Shown here in pieces: positions 31,137 to 41,176 of a stretch of 64,000 nt of DNA. Origin of the DNA: Thiocapsa rosea. Its GTDB lineage: Bacteria > Pseudomonadota > Gammaproteobacteria > Chromatiales > Chromatiaceae. Every line of letters starts with the position of its first letter. Position 1 is the stretch's first letter. The position numbers and the translations under genes were made by a program. The notes beneath the pieces were generated by a model, which was not told the DNA's origin, made no database searches, and saw nothing but the letters and a program-made list of their open reading frames with translations. The DNA is taken from the NCBI RefSeq assembly GCF_003634315.1, contig NZ_RBXL01000001.1:186001-250000 (forward strand), in the 5' to 3' direction.

Positions 31137-31514
31137 TTACTTCACTTCGACCGTGGCACCAGCCTCTTCGAGGAGCTTCTTGGCCTCGTCGGCCTCGCCC
31201 TTGGAAACGGCTTCCTTCAGGGTCGTCGGTGCGCCTTCGACGGCGTCCTTCGCTTCCTTCAGGCCGAGCCCGGTCAGGGACCGAACGGCCTTGATGACCG
31301 CAACCTTGTTGGCACCGAACGACGCCAGGATGACGTCGAACTCGGTCTGCTCCTCGACCGGTGCGGCTTCCACGCCGGCGCCGGCCGCCGGGGCGGCTAC
31401 GGCGGCAGCCGCAGTCACGCCGAACTTCTCTTCCATCGCGCTGATGAGGTCGACGACCTCCAGCACGGTCATGTTGCCGATTGCTTCAAGGATCTCGTCT
31501 TTGGAGACGGCCAT
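31137..31514 (-). CDS. rplL: 50S ribosomal protein L7/L12
   Basis: 125 residues (E. coli 121). The N-terminal dimerisation domain is joined by an Ala/Gly/Pro hinge (about 35-55) to a C-terminal domain with [20 protein letters not shown], which recruits translation GTPases. It is the stalk protein and binds L10 as multiple dimers. A 51-bp gap separates it from rplJ. Confidence 0.98.
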   Translation of the reverse strand: MAVSKDEILEAIGNMTVLEVVDLISAMEEKFGVTAAAAVAAPAAGAGVEAAPVEEQTEFDVILASFGANKVAVIKAVRSLTGLGLKEAKDAVEGAPTTLKEAVSKGEADEAKKLLEEAGATVEVK

Positions 31515-31565
31515 GGTGAGCTCCTGAGATGTCTCTAAAATAGAATTGCTGGTGGACGAAGCCGC

Positions 31566-32093
31566 CTAAGCGGCCTCTTTCGCATCGCGAATCGCGGCGA
31601 TGGTGCGGACCAACTTGCCCGGCACCTCGTTGATCGTCGCTGCAAGCTTTTGCACGGGCGCCTTCATCACGGCCATGAGCAAGCTGATCGCCTGATCGCG
31701 GGTCGGCATCTTGGCGAGATTGCCGAGTTCCGACGGATCAAGCAGCTTGCCTCCGAGGGCGACAAGGCGCACCTCGACCTTGTTGTGGTCCTTTGCAAAG
31801 GCTTCCATGACGCGCGCGGCCGAACCGGGATCTTCCTGCGAGAAGGCGAGAACCAACGGGCCTTTCAGCCCCTCGCTCATGCACGCGAAATCCGTATCCT
31901 GCAACGCACGTCGTGCCAAGGTGTTCTTGACGACGCGGACATAGACCCCGGCCTTGCGCGCTTCCACGCGAAGCCGTGTCATCTGTTCCACGGTCAAGCC
32001 CCGATACTCGGCCCCGACGGCCGAATGGGCACCTTTGGCGACTTCCGCGACTTCGGCGACGATGATTTCTTTTTGCGCAAAACTGAGCGCCAT
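31566..32093 (-). CDS. rplJ: 50S ribosomal protein L10
   Basis: 175 residues from the ATG at 32091-32093 (MALSFAQKEIIVAEVAEVA). AAGAGG lies upstream at good spacing, whereas a GTG three codons earlier would place that motif too close. It anchors L7/L12 on 23S rRNA. In E. coli the L10-L7/L12 complex represses this operon by binding the leader upstream. Confidence 0.96.
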   Translation of the reverse strand: MALSFAQKEIIVAEVAEVAKGAHSAVGAEYRGLTVEQMTRLRVEARKAGVYVRVVKNTLARRALQDTDFACMSEGLKGPLVLAFSQEDPGSAARVMEAFAKDHNKVEVRLVALGGKLLDPSELGNLAKMPTRDQAISLLMAVMKAPVQKLAATINEVPGKLVRTIAAIRDAKEAA

Positions 32094-32360
32094 GTTCGTC
32101 ACCTCTTGTCGGTAAACCCGGCCTGAGCCGGTGCCGTTCGAATGCGTGCATCCGGCACGTACTCTCGGGCGGTCATGTGCACCGTCACCAGCAAAACGAC
32201 TGATTCGGGGGCACCGTCTGCGCAGGCAGGCAAGCCATTAAGTCGACCGCGCCGAATCCTTATCGGGCGACCGACACCTGCGGTCTTTGACGGTCCCCGG
32301 CACCGGCCGGGGCCCCAAAGAAGACCTGGAATCGAGGGGCGGACACCCCTCGAGTCCAAC
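32094..32360 (-). promoter_or_regulatory. Putative L10 leader between rplA and rplJ
   Basis: This 267-bp untranslated stretch lies where many bacteria have the autoregulatory L10 leader. Two GC-rich hairpins are visible: TCGAGGGG / CCCCTCGA (32332-32353, right after the rplA stop) and GGTCCCCGG / CCGGGGCC (about 32292-32314). The kink-turn that binds L10 was not verified. Confidence 0.5.
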
Positions 32361-33056
32361 TTAGAAATTCAATCCCGCGTGATCGACGGTCAGGCCCGGG
32401 CCCATGGTGGTCGAGACCGTGACCTTGCGCATGTAAACGCCCTTGGAGCTGCTCGGCTTGGATCTGATCAGGTTCGCGAGCAAGGCTTCGAGATTCTCCC
32501 GCAGCTTGACGGGCTCGAAATCGGCCTTGCCGAGCGGGCAATGGATGATGCCGGCCTTGTCGGTGCGATAGCGCACCTGTCCGGCCTTCGCGTTGCGAAC
32601 CGCCTCGGCGACATCGGGTGTGACCGTGCCGACCTTGGGATTCGGCATCAACCCACGAGGGCCAAGGATCTTGCCGAGCTGTCCGACCAGACGCATGGCA
32701 TCCGGGGAGGCAATCACGACGTCGAAATCGAGCTTGCCGGCCTTGATGTCCTCTGCGAGATCATCGAAGCCCACGCGATCGGCACCGGCCTCGGTCGCCG
32801 CATCCGCGGACGCGCCCTGGGCGAACACCGCCACCCGGACGGTCTTGCCGATGCCGTGAGGCAGAACGGTCGAGCCGCGCACGACCTGATCGGATTTACG
32901 CGGGTCGACGCCGAGATTGACGGCGACATCGACGCTTTCGGAAAACTTGATCTGCGAAAGCTCCTTCAGAAGCGAGAACGCCTCTTCGGCCGGATAGAGT
33001 CTTCCGCGCTCCACGCGCTCTTGAATCGCACGCATGCGCTTGGATGGACGAGCCAT
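32361..33056 (-). CDS. rplA: 50S ribosomal protein L1
   Basis: 231 residues (E. coli 234). It is the mobile stalk protein that guides the exit of deacylated tRNA, and in E. coli it represses rplK-rplA translation. The [16 protein letters not shown] motif is diagnostic. Its start overlaps the rplK stop by 1 bp (TGATG). Confidence 0.98.
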   Translation of the reverse strand: MARPSKRMRAIQERVERGRLYPAEEAFSLLKELSQIKFSESVDVAVNLGVDPRKSDQVVRGSTVLPHGIGKTVRVAVFAQGASADAATEAGADRVGFDDLAEDIKAGKLDFDVVIASPDAMRLVGQLGKILGPRGLMPNPKVGTVTPDVAEAVRNAKAGQVRYRTDKAGIIHCPLGKADFEPVKLRENLEALLANLIRSKPSSSKGVYMRKVTVSTTMGPGLTVDHAGLNF

Positions 33057-33490
33057 CAGTTCACCCCCTCGACATCAAGCCCCATCGCACGCGCACTGCC
33101 CGCGATGGTGCGAACGGCCGCATCCATATCCGCTGCGGTCAGATCGGGCATCTTCGCGGTGGCGACCTGCTCAAGCTGCTCGCGCGTCACCACACCGATC
33201 TTATTGGTGTTCGGATTCGGGCTACCCTTCTGGATTCCCATCACCTTTTTCAGGAGAATGGAGGCCGGCGGGGTCTTGGTGATGAAGGTGAAGCTGCGGT
33301 CCGAATAGACCGTGATCACAACCGGGATCGGCATCCCCTTCTCGAGTTCCTGCGTACGCGCGTTGAACGTCTTGCAGAACTCCATGATATTGACGCCGTG
33401 CTGACCAAGCGCAGGACCGACGGGCGGGCTTGGAGTCGCCTCGCCTGCCTTGACCTGCAGCTTGATATAGGCGTTGATCTTTTTCGCCAT
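33056..33490 (-). CDS. rplK: 50S ribosomal protein L11
   Basis: 144 residues (E. coli 142). The Pro-rich N-terminal domain ([19 protein letters not shown]) binds the GTPase centre and is needed for the stringent response. The C-terminal rRNA-binding domain is complete. It starts 155 bp after nusG, a spacing that could hold the rplK promoter. Confidence 0.98.
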   Translation of the reverse strand: MAKKINAYIKLQVKAGEATPSPPVGPALGQHGVNIMEFCKTFNARTQELEKGMPIPVVITVYSDRSFTFITKTPPASILLKKVMGIQKGSPNPNTNKIGVVTREQLEQVATAKMPDLTAADMDAAVRTIAGSARAMGLDVEGVN

Positions 33491-33645
33491 GGTTTTTCTC
33501 CAGTGGGGTGCTGACGCCGCAGATCGAGTCTCGGCTCCCCCGACAAAGGTCCCTCACGGGGACTCGGTATCGTCGCCGCACGAACGGCGACGGCAGTGAA
33601 CGGGGCTTGGCCTCAAGACACCCGCAACAATCCGCTGAGGGCGTG

Positions 33646-34179
33646 TCAGGCCTTCTCGACCTGCGCGAACTCAAGATCAACCGGTGTCGAACGCCCGAAG
33701 ATCAGAACCGAAACCTTCACGCGGCTCTTGTCGTAATCGACATCCTCGACGACTCCGTTGAAGTCGGTGAAGGGGCCGTCGACGACGCGAACAACCTCGC
33801 CTGGCTCGTAGAGCACCTTCGGCCGCGGCTTTTCGCCGCCTTCCTGCAAACGGACGAGGATCGCATCGGCCTGAGAGTCCGGGATCGGTGCCGGACGATC
33901 TCCCGTGCCGCCGATGAAGCCCATGACCTTGGGAACACTTTTGACGAGATGCCAGGTCTCGTCCGTCATCTCCATCTGGACCAGGACATAACCAGGGAAG
34001 AATTTGCGCTCGCTCTTGCGTTGCTGGCCTGCACGCATCTCGACCACTTCTTCGGTCGGCACCAAAATCAGGCCGAACAACTCCTCGAGTCCCGCGCGCT
34101 TCACACGGTCTTCGAGCGAACGCTTGACCTGCCCCTCGAAGCCCGAGTAGGCATGGATGACGTACCAACGCATGGTCAT
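33646..34179 (-). CDS. nusG: Transcription antitermination factor NusG
   Basis: 177 residues (E. coli 181) from the ATG at 34177-34179 ([17 protein letters not shown]), with AGGGGGG upstream. The NGN domain binds the polymerase clamp; the C-terminal KOW domain ([18 protein letters not shown]) binds Rho and S10. It begins 2 bp after the secE stop, so the two are coupled. A longer frame upstream overlaps secE and is a shadow. Confidence 0.97.
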   Translation of the reverse strand: MTMRWYVIHAYSGFEGQVKRSLEDRVKRAGLEELFGLILVPTEEVVEMRAGQQRKSERKFFPGYVLVQMEMTDETWHLVKSVPKVMGFIGGTGDRPAPIPDSQADAILVRLQEGGEKPRPKVLYEPGEVVRVVDGPFTDFNGVVEDVDYDKSRVKVSVLIFGRSTPVDLEFAQVEKA

Positions 34180-34181
34180 AC

Positions 34182-34559
34182 TCAGCCCCCCTGGCCGGTG
34201 AGGAATCTGAGAATCGCCATCAGCACCATATCGAAAAGCCACAGGATGATGCCCACGATCAGCACCATCACGATGACGATCAGCGTCGTCTGCAGGGTCT
34301 CCTGACGTGACGGCCAGACGACCTTGCGAACCTCCATGCGCGCATCCGACACAAACTGCCATAAGGTCCGACCGCGCTCGGTCTGCAATGCAATCGCTGC
34401 CGCAGCACCGCTGATCACCAGCAGCCCGATGACACGGAGCAGGACCGAGTAGCCCTCGAAGAAATAGAAGGCGAAAATGCCGGCGACCAACAACAACGCG
34501 GCGATTGCCAGCTTGGCGGTATCCAAGCCGGCCCCTCGGGGCTCTGCACGTGAATTCAT
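34182..34559 (-). CDS. secE: Preprotein translocase subunit SecE
   Basis: 125 residues (E. coli 127). Three hydrophobic segments are visible (about 15-35, 39-58 and 92-116), the proteobacterial three-TM form. The conserved amphipathic stretch [16 protein letters not shown] precedes the last segment. It clamps the SecY channel. It lies between tRNA-Trp and nusG, as in E. coli. Confidence 0.97.
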   Translation of the reverse strand: MNSRAEPRGAGLDTAKLAIAALLLVAGIFAFYFFEGYSVLLRVIGLLVISGAAAAIALQTERGRTLWQFVSDARMEVRKVVWPSRQETLQTTLIVIVMVLIVGIILWLFDMVLMAILRFLTGQGG

Positions 34560-34608
34560 GAGATCGGGTGTCGCCTGAGCGATAAATTAAACGGAGCGAT
34601 GGGTTGTA

Positions 34609-34684
<76 letters not shown>

Positions 34685-34759
34685 AAAACAATCAGGACCG
34701 ATCGCGGATGTTGTCGGGCAGGCCCATCAGCACTGCCCTTCGAGCCGCGATGACCCGTA

Positions 34760-35950
34760 CTACTCGATGATCTTCGCGACGACGCCGGCACCGACGGTGC
34801 GGCCGCCTTCGCGCACTGCAAAGCGCAACCCTTCTTCCATGGCGATCGGCGCAATCAGCTTGATCGTCATCTTCACGTTGTCCCCGGGCATCACCATCTC
34901 GATGCCCTCGGGCAGCTCGCAGGCGCCGGTCACGTCGGTGGTGCGGAAGTAGAACTGCGGACGGTAGCCGTTGAAGAACGGGGTGTGACGGCCGCCCTCT
35001 TCCTTGCTCAGCACGTACACTTCGGCTTCGAAATGGGTGTGCGGATTGATCGACTTGGGCTTGGCCAGCACCTGCCCGCGCTCCACGTCTTCACGCTTGG
35101 TGCCGCGCAGCAGCACCCCGACGTTGTCTCCCGCCTGACCCTGATCGAGCAGCTTGCGGAACATCTCCACACCCGTGCAGGTGGTCTTCACGGTGTCCTT
35201 GATGCCGACGATCTCGACCTCTTCGCCGACCTTCACGATGCCGCGCTCGATGCGTCCGGTCACCACGGTACCGCGCCCGGAGATCGAGAAGACGTCCTCG
35301 ATCGGCATCAGGAAGGCACCGTCCACCGCACGCTCGGGCTGCGGAATGTAGGTGTCGAGCGCTTCCATCAAACGGTCGATCGACAGGGTGCCGATCTCGG
35401 AGGCGTCGCCTTCCAGTGCGAGCTTCGCCGAACCGGTCACGATCGGGGTGTCGTCGCCGGGGAAGTCGTAGCTCGAGAGCAGCTCGCGCACTTCCATCTC
35501 CACCAGCTCGAGCAGCTCGGCGTCGTCGACCATGTCGGCCTTGTTCAGGTACACCACGATGTAGGGCACGCCGACTTGACGCGACAGCAGGATGTGCTCG
35601 CGGGTCTGCGGCATCGGGCCGTCCGCCGCGCTCACCACCAGGATCGCACCGTCCATCTGCGCCGCACCCGTGATCATGTTCTTCACGTAGTCGGCGTGGC
35701 CGGGGCAGTCCACGTGGGCGTAATGACGGTTCTTCGTCTCGTACTCCACGTGCGCCGTGGCGATCGTGATCCCGCGCTCGCGCTCTTCCGGGGCATTGTC
35801 GATCTGGTCGTAGGCGCGCGCCTCACCGCCGAATTGCTTCGCCTGGTGCGTCGTGATCGCCGCCGTCAAGGTCGTCTTGCCGTGGTCGACGTGGCCGATC
35901 GTGCCGACGTTCACGTGTGGCTTGCTGCGCTCGAATTTTGCTTTGGACAT
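34760..35950 (-). CDS. tuf: Elongation factor Tu, copy 2 (tRNA-tuf operon)
   Basis: 396 residues, identical in protein sequence to copy 1. The same [14 protein letters not shown] and NKAD motifs are present. It lies downstream of tRNA-Tyr, -Gly and -Thr in the tufB-type operon and is followed by tRNA-Trp. The nucleotide sequence is nearly identical to copy 1 right up to the start and stop codons and unrelated outside them, which indicates gene conversion confined to the coding region. Confidence 0.99.
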   Translation of the reverse strand: MSKAKFERSKPHVNVGTIGHVDHGKTTLTAAITTHQAKQFGGEARAYDQIDNAPEERERGITIATAHVEYETKNRHYAHVDCPGHADYVKNMITGAAQMDGAILVVSAADGPMPQTREHILLSRQVGVPYIVVYLNKADMVDDAELLELVEMEVRELLSSYDFPGDDTPIVTGSAKLALEGDASEIGTLSIDRLMEALDTYIPQPERAVDGAFLMPIEDVFSISGRGTVVTGRIERGIVKVGEEVEIVGIKDTVKTTCTGVEMFRKLLDQGQAGDNVGVLLRGTKREDVERGQVLAKPKSINPHTHFEAEVYVLSKEEGGRHTPFFNGYRPQFYFRTTDVTGACELPEGIEMVMPGDNVKMTIKLIAPIAMEEGLRFAVREGGRTVGAGVVAKIIE

Positions 35951-36044
35951 GAACGGCTCCCCGCATGGTTCAAATCGACAAGTCGCGCTGGACGCTACTG
36001 CTACGACGATCCAAGATCGACGACTGAATCTCGAAAAACGAAAA

Positions 36045-36120
36045 TGGAGCCCATGACCGGAGTCGAACCGGTGACCTCACCCTTACCAAGGGTGTGCTCT
36101 ACCAACTGAGCTACATGGGC
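36045..36120 (-). tRNA. tRNA-Thr (GGU)
   Basis: A 76-nt gene starts GCCCATGTAGCTCAG and ends GGGCT plus CCA. The anticodon loop has GGT flanked by T and A, within a CACCC/GGGTG-type stem. It is the third tRNA of the tRNA-tuf operon. Confidence 0.97.
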
Positions 36121-36143
36121 GATCGCAAAGTACACGTTATCAA

Positions 36144-36217
<74 letters not shown>

Positions 36218-36361
36218 AGCGTTTTCACGCCGAACCACGGGGCTATAGGGCGATCGCAGCCGAGCCGGCGGACGATGTCCCATCGCGCCTTGGGAGCATG
36301 CTCTCTGCGCGCGCCAAGCCCGGAAAGACGTACCGCAAAGACGCCTCTGCGGCCTTCAATC

Positions 36362-36446
36362 TGGTGGAGGGGGGAGGATTCGAACCTCCGAAGGCTGAGC
36401 CGTCAGATTTACAGTCTGATCCCTTTGACCGCTCGGGAACCCCTCC
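36362..36446 (-). tRNA. tRNA-Tyr (GUA)
   Basis: An 85-nt class II tRNA with a long variable arm starts GGAGGGGTTCCCGAGCGG and has anticodon GTA in ACTGTAAATCT. CCA is encoded. It is the first gene of the operon, about 15 bp downstream of the -10 box of a strong promoter. Confidence 0.97.
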
Positions 36447-36460
36447 TTAAAGAGCGACGC

Positions 36461-36489
36461 AGTATATGGGGCTGAAACGCCTGCGTCAA
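36461..36489 (-). promoter_or_regulatory. Sigma-70 promoter of the tRNA-Tyr/Gly/Thr-tuf operon
   Basis: On the minus strand TTGACG (-35, 36484-36489) and TATACT (-10, 36461-36466) are spaced by exactly 17 bp. A GC-rich discriminator, GCGTCGC, follows, typical of stringently controlled stable-RNA promoters. The end of the IS4-like element lies 17 bp upstream of the -35 box, where an UP element would normally be. Confidence 0.88.
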
Positions 36490-36506
36490 GCCGGCGTGGA
36501 CGATTG

Positions 36507-37966
36507 CCAGCAATTCTAAATTTGCCGCCGTTGTCCGGGCGATCGACGCTTGGGTGGCGGCCTCGCGGGCTGCAGGGCCTCCAGCATGAAGTCGAAGAGG
36601 TGATCCCAGGAGGTAAAGGGCATGTACAAGGTGAGCGCGCGCAGATGTTCGAAGAAGGTGCGCCGCGAGGGTAGGTTCCGGCGGATTGCGCGATAGCGTT
36701 GGTCGAGCAGATCGAGCACGCTGTGGGTGAGGAAGGCCAGCAGCATCAGGCTTGCCAGCAGCGAGGACAGGTGCTGTTTGCCGTGGCTGTAGTTGTGCTC
36801 GAAGTTGTAGCCCTTGGTCTTGAGGGTATTGTTGTTCTCGTTCTCGATCTTCCAGCGGCTGCGCCCGTCGGCGACGAGTTCGACGACGTTCTCCCGGGTG
36901 ACCGGCACGGAGCTGGCCCAGGCGTTGCGGTAGAGCACATTGCCCGCGGCATCGGTGGTCGTCAGCTCGCACCAACCGACCTTCAGGGCATCATCACCGT
37001 CGCGCAGCGGCAGATCATTGAGCCAGCGATAGGTCTCGGTGAGGCGCTGCTTGCCCGTCCAGCATGTGTTCACCAGGGTCGGCACCGCGCCGATGCGCTC
37101 GAAGTCCGCAACCCATTCATACAGCAGCGTGTGCGACGGTGGCAGGCAGACGAACAAAAACGCACAGCCCAGCGCGAGCACCTGCTCGCAGAACGGCTGA
37201 TGACAGTACAGATCGTCGCCCAGCATTGTGGTGCGCCACGGCGCGATACGTGCACCCCACTGCAGCAGCCACCGCGTTGCAGCATTGAGCTCGCAGTCCT
37301 GCTTGGCCTGCCCGTCTTGCGGGCGCACGAATGCCGGTGGCAAGGCAAAGACCTGCGCTTGCCCCGGGGCGACGATCACCGGTGTGACGGCAACATGGTA
37401 ATACTGAGTCTTGCCGTTACTCAGCGTGCGCGTAGAGCAGTGCTCGCAGTGGATCGACTCGGAACAGTGGTACTGAGTCCCGTCGAGCGCAATCAGCAGG
37501 CGTGCGTCGACGCCGCGGTGCGATGCCAAGGCGCCGTGCCGATGCAGCGCCTCGATGAGTTCGAAGAACACCGGCGCGAGATGATCCGCCGAGACCGGGT
37601 CGAGCAGATTGCCGATCTGCTGCGTGCTCGGGATCTGATGCACTCCGAACAGCGAGCTGGCGTTGTTCTCCCCGTGCTCTTTCTGCATGCGCCGCTGGTA
37701 ATCCAGAAACGACGGACTCTGCAGGAAAAACGCCGAGAAGGCACTCAGCGCAGCGTCGCCGATGGCATAAGACTGGTTGTTGCCGCCCTTACGGTGATCA
37801 GGCAAATCAAACAAGGCCTCGCGAATCCGCTTCACCAAGCCGGTGACCGAGAACACGTCCGGCGCAGGATCACTCTGGGCAACGGCAGGCTTGAGGACCA
37901 AAGGACTCTCCAGTAGCTTCTTAGGAGTCCCTCATAACATAATGGTCTTAAATTTAGAACTGCTGG
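36507..37966 (-). mobile_element. Complete IS4-like insertion sequence, 1460 bp
   Basis: Terminal inverted repeats of 17 bp (36507-36523 and 37950-37966; 16 of 17 match) read CCAGCARTTCTAAATTT from the outside in. An 8-bp target duplication, GACGATTG, flanks it at 36499-36506 and 37967-37974. One intact transposase gene fills the element, and its stop codon lies inside the left repeat. It inserted in the divergent promoter region between tRNA-Tyr and ugd. Confidence 0.93.
36516..37901 (-). CDS. tnp: IS4-like DDE transposase
   Basis: 461 residues with a TTG start preceded by GGAG. The likely catalytic residues are D140 (ALDGTQYH), D229/D230 (LGDDLY) and E353 in [10 protein letters not shown], with a following K361, matching the R-x-E-x-K signature of the IS4 group. 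Cys/His clusters (C146, C152, C155) near the first Asp are unusual and may bind metal. The exact IS subfamily was not determined. The frame is intact, so it may be active. Confidence 0.88.
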   Translation of the reverse strand: MVLKPAVAQSDPAPDVFSVTGLVKRIREALFDLPDHRKGGNNQSYAIGDAALSAFSAFFLQSPSFLDYQRRMQKEHGENNASSLFGVHQIPSTQQIGNLLDPVSADHLAPVFFELIEALHRHGALASHRGVDARLLIALDGTQYHCSESIHCEHCSTRTLSNGKTQYYHVAVTPVIVAPGQAQVFALPPAFVRPQDGQAKQDCELNAATRWLLQWGARIAPWRTTMLGDDLYCHQPFCEQVLALGCAFLFVCLPPSHTLLYEWVADFERIGAVPTLVNTCWTGKQRLTETYRWLNDLPLRDGDDALKVGWCELTTTDAAGNVLYRNAWASSVPVTRENVVELVADGRSRWKIENENNNTLKTKGYNFEHNYSHGKQHLSSLLASLMLLAFLTHSVLDLLDQRYRAIRRNLPSRRTFFEHLRALTLYMPFTSWDHLFDFMLEALQPARPPPKRRSPGQRRQI

Positions 37967-38148
37967 GACGATTGCGCGCAGGGCGGCCGGGCCGCGCTCG
38001 GCATGAACCGCGCGCACGCGCGCTCGGTATACAATCGGCGAACGAGCCGGGAGCGGCGCGCCTCACTGAACGCAACGGCGCCACACATACCCGGACGGCC
38101 ACCCCGATTCCTGTAGACCCGACTGAAAACGCCCGGAGACAACAAAGA

Positions 38149-39486
38149 ATGGACGTTACGATTTTTGGCAGCGGTTACGTTGGACTGGTTACTGGCGTCT
38201 GCTTGGCGGAGGTCGGCAATCGCGTTCTCTGCATTGATGTGGATCCCGCCAAGATCGCGCTCCTCAACAGCGGCGGCGTGCCCATCTACGAGCCCGGACT
38301 CGACGAGCTGATCAAGCAGAACCGCGAGGCCGGCCGACTGACCTTCTCGACCGATGCCGAGGAAGGGGTGCGGCATGGACTGTTTCAGTTTATCGCGGTC
38401 GGCACGCCGCCGGACGAGGACGGCTCGGCCGATCTTCAGTACGTCCTCGCGGTCGCACGCAGCATCGGCGAGCACATGGACGCGTACCGAATCCTGGTGA
38501 ACAAGTCGACCGTGCCCGTCGGGACCGCCGACAAGGTGGCTGCCGCCGTTCGCGATGCACAGGCCGCGCGCGGCGCGGCGGTGGAGTTCGACGTGGTGTC
38601 CAATCCCGAGTTCCTGAAGGAAGGCGCAGCGATCGAGGACTTCATGCGCCCGGATCGCATCATCGTCGGCACGGACAACCCGCGCACCGGCGAACTGCTG
38701 CGCGCGCTCTACGCCCCCTTCAATCGCAGCCACGACCGCGTCATGCTGATGGACGTGCGCTCGGCCGAGCTGACCAAATATGCGGCCAACGCCATGCTGG
38801 CGACCAAGATCAGCTTCATGAACGAGCTGTCGAACATCGCCGAAGCGGTCGGCGCCGACATCGAAAAGGTCCGCGTCGGCATCGGCTCGGATCCGCGTAT
38901 CGGCTATCAGTTCATCTACCCCGGCTGCGGCTACGGCGGCTCCTGTTTTCCGAAGGACGTGCGCGCGCTCGAGCGCACCGCGCGCAGCTTGGGATACGAC
39001 CCTCAGCTGCTGCATGCCGTCGAGGCCGTGAACTTCCGGCAGAAGGATCTGCTGTTCAAAAAGATCCATGCGCACTTCAACGGCGACCTGCAGGGCCGCA
39101 CCATCGCCGTTTGGGGTCTTTCGTTCAAGCCCAATACCGACGACATGCGCGAGGCATCGAGTCGCGTCTTGATGGAATCGCTTTGGGAGGCAGGGGCGAA
39201 GGTTCAGGCATTCGACCCGGTTTCCATGCCGGAGACACAGCGCATCTACGGCGAGCGGGCCGACTTGGCGCTGGTCGAGGATGCCGTATCGGCATTGGAG
39301 GGTGCGGACGCACTTGCCGTTCTGACCGAGTGGGCGCAGTTTCGGAGCCCGGATTTCCGGAAGATCAAGGACACACTCAAGGCCGGCGTGATCTTCGACG
39401 GTCGCAACATCCTCGACGGACATCTCGCGACCGCAACCGGACTCACCTATATCTCGATCGGCCGCTTGCCGATGACGGCTCAGTAG
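38149..39486 (+). CDS. ugd: UDP-glucose 6-dehydrogenase
   Basis: 445 residues from ATG 38149 ([21 protein letters not shown]). The N-terminal NAD-binding Rossmann motif is GSGYVG at 7-12. The catalytic Cys is C266 in GGSCFPKD, with K210 in ELTKYAANA and E154/K157 in NPEFLKEG. It oxidises UDP-glucose to UDP-glucuronate, a precursor of exopolysaccharide and LPS sugars. A longer upstream frame runs into the IS and is not coding. A TATACAAT box at about 38030 is a weak promoter candidate. Confidence 0.96.
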   Translation: MDVTIFGSGYVGLVTGVCLAEVGNRVLCIDVDPAKIALLNSGGVPIYEPGLDELIKQNREAGRLTFSTDAEEGVRHGLFQFIAVGTPPDEDGSADLQYVLAVARSIGEHMDAYRILVNKSTVPVGTADKVAAAVRDAQAARGAAVEFDVVSNPEFLKEGAAIEDFMRPDRIIVGTDNPRTGELLRALYAPFNRSHDRVMLMDVRSAELTKYAANAMLATKISFMNELSNIAEAVGADIEKVRVGIGSDPRIGYQFIYPGCGYGGSCFPKDVRALERTARSLGYDPQLLHAVEAVNFRQKDLLFKKIHAHFNGDLQGRTIAVWGLSFKPNTDDMREASSRVLMESLWEAGAKVQAFDPVSMPETQRIYGERADLALVEDAVSALEGADALAVLTEWAQFRSPDFRKIKDTLKAGVIFDGRNILDGHLATATGLTYISIGRLPMTAQ

Positions 39487-39597
39487 CACCACACCCCGAT
39501 TGGACGCGTAGGGCCTGCGGGTCATCGGCTTCGAGCCGAGCCCCGCTCGCCCGAAACGAGGCTCCCCCTGCACGCCGGACGCCCTTCGCCGACTCAC

Positions 39598-39687
39598 TTT
39601 AAACCGCGCCGGCTCCGACAGTTGTCGGAGCCGGCGCGGTCAATCCAATCCAACAAACGAGACATACCGCACCGGGCGCGGTTTAAA
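39598..39687. repeat. CTRAACCGCGYC-type palindromic element, copy C, overlapping the fadL stop
   Basis: Perfect 13-bp terminal repeats, TTTAAACCGCGCC (39598-39610) and GGCGCGGTTTAAA (39675-39687), bound a 90-bp unit. The left arm can instead pair with a nearby partner: ACCGCGCCGGCTCCGACA (39603-39620) and its exact complement (39623-39640) form an 18-bp stem with a GT loop. The right arm contains the TAA stop of the minus-strand FadL gene. The unit lies between the convergent ugd and FadL genes and could end transcription from both sides. Confidence 0.9.
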
Positions 39688-41176
39688 AACGGTGATTCCA
39701 ACCGATCTGGATATCCATCTGCTCCATGTAAATGGATCCCGTTTGCGCTTGAGTGATGCTGGGGCTCGTGCCGCTCAACTCTTCCTCGGGCATGTAGGAA
39801 AAGGCGATTGCAAACTCATCCTTTTCCGTAAAGCGATAGGACGCTCCCAGGGTCAGGTGCCAACGAATGGTCGCGGGCGCCATGACGTTTAGAAGGGCCT
39901 GCCGACCGGAGGCGAACTCGCTGTTGTAACTCACGCCGCCCATTAGACTCAGCTTCTCGTCGTGGTCGTAGCGCACGCCCACCTTGAAGACGTCCATGCT
40001 GTCCCATCCAAACCCGAGTCCGTCATTTCCGCCCAGACAGAACGCGGGTTTAGGGTTCGAGGTGAAACAGGGCGAGATGTCGTTGTCGTTCGAATTGGAA
40101 ATCGACGGGACTTCGCCGTAGAAGATGCGTTCGTAGTCGAACGCAAGCGTCAGGTCCGGCCGCGCCTTGAACGCGACGCCGATGTTCAACATTGCAGGGA
40201 TATCGAACTCGCCCGCATTGGCGAACAGACCCTTATAGTCGTCGAACTCCGACATCCACATCTTGGTTCGATACGACATCCCGAACGCCAGCTGGTCATT
40301 GATCTCGCCATACCATCCGAGGTGCAGACCGGCGCCGTATGACCAGTCGGTCCCGTTGTTGGAGACCTTGTCCGGGTACAAGGAGGCCGCACGGAACGGC
40401 TGAAGCCCTTTGACCTCGATACTTTGCATCGCAAAAACGGGAGCGATGCCGAGCGATTGCTTGCCGCCGGCGAATTTATAGGTGTAGGGGATCTCGATGA
40501 ACAATTGCTCGAGATTGACGCCGGTCGAGCCGGTCGCGGTCAGAAATCCACCGGGGTTGGCGTTGTTGCCGTTCGGCGGCGGGGGCATGTTCGGATCCGT
40601 CACGGGCATCGGCGGATTGGTCTGTGTGAACAGAAGACCGCCCGGGCTGGCGATGGTGCCGGGAGGAGGCGTCATGCCAGACCCGATCGCAAGCTGATTG
40701 GGTGCCGCGGCGAAGTTCTCCCAAACCGGACGATCCCGATAATCGGTGTTCATGCCGCCGTTGCCGAAGACGGCAAAGCCAATCGTACTTCTTTCATCCA
40801 GCTCGTAATTGAAACCGAAGCTCGGGATCAGGAACCAATCCCCTTCGCTGTCGTATCGTCCAGGCGTAATAAAAGGACCGCTCGGAAATCCAGAGGCGGC
40901 ATCGACGGAGAAGTCGTTGTTGGCTTGGTAGCCCCGTGGCGATGGACTGAAGAACGCCAATCCCACATCGAGCGAGGTCCCGACGAATGCCATTCCGGCA
41001 GGGTTCGTGGCCGTGACAAGCGTGTCCTGCGGCAACGCCGTGGCGACACCCGCCATCGCCTTGGATTTGGTGCCCCAGCCGTGCGAGAAATATCCGTTGG
41101 TGGCCAATGCCAGTGTCGGCATGGATGCGCACGCAATCACCGCGGCCGTCAACGGCCACTTCACTGTTCTGTTCAT
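39683..41176 (-). CDS. FadL/OmpP1-type outer-membrane transport protein
   Basis: 497 residues. A signal peptide (about 1-25, ending ALA) precedes TNGYFSHGWGTKSKAMAGV, the characteristic mature N-terminus of the FadL/TodX family. NPAGMAF follows. The rest has the alternating pattern of a 14-strand barrel, and the last residue is Phe, as expected for BAM-assembled proteins. It likely imports long-chain fatty acids or other hydrophobic compounds. A Pro/Gly/Asn-rich loop near 180-210 is less common. It ends in a palindromic element. Confidence 0.9.
   Translation of the reverse strand: MNRTVKWPLTAAVIACASMPTLALATNGYFSHGWGTKSKAMAGVATALPQDTLVTATNPAGMAFVGTSLDVGLAFFSPSPRGYQANNDFSVDAASGFPSGPFITPGRYDSEGDWFLIPSFGFNYELDERSTIGFAVFGNGGMNTDYRDRPVWENFAAAPNQLAIGSGMTPPPGTIASPGGLLFTQTNPPMPVTDPNMPPPPNGNNANPGGFLTATGSTGVNLEQLFIEIPYTYKFAGGKQSLGIAPVFAMQSIEVKGLQPFRAASLYPDKVSNNGTDWSYGAGLHLGWYGEINDQLAFGMSYRTKMWMSEFDDYKGLFANAGEFDIPAMLNIGVAFKARPDLTLAFDYERIFYGEVPSISNSNDNDISPCFTSNPKPAFCLGGNDGLGFGWDSMDVFKVGVRYDHDEKLSLMGGVSYNSEFASGRQALLNVMAPATIRWHLTLGASYRFTEKDEFAIAFSYMPEEELSGTSPSITQAQTGSIYMEQMDIQIGWNHRF

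Noticed and set aside
36507-37966. IS disrupting a gene
   Set aside because: Joining the flanks at the 8-bp duplication gives an ordinary divergent intergenic region of about 234 bp between tRNA-Tyr and ugd, not a broken reading frame.
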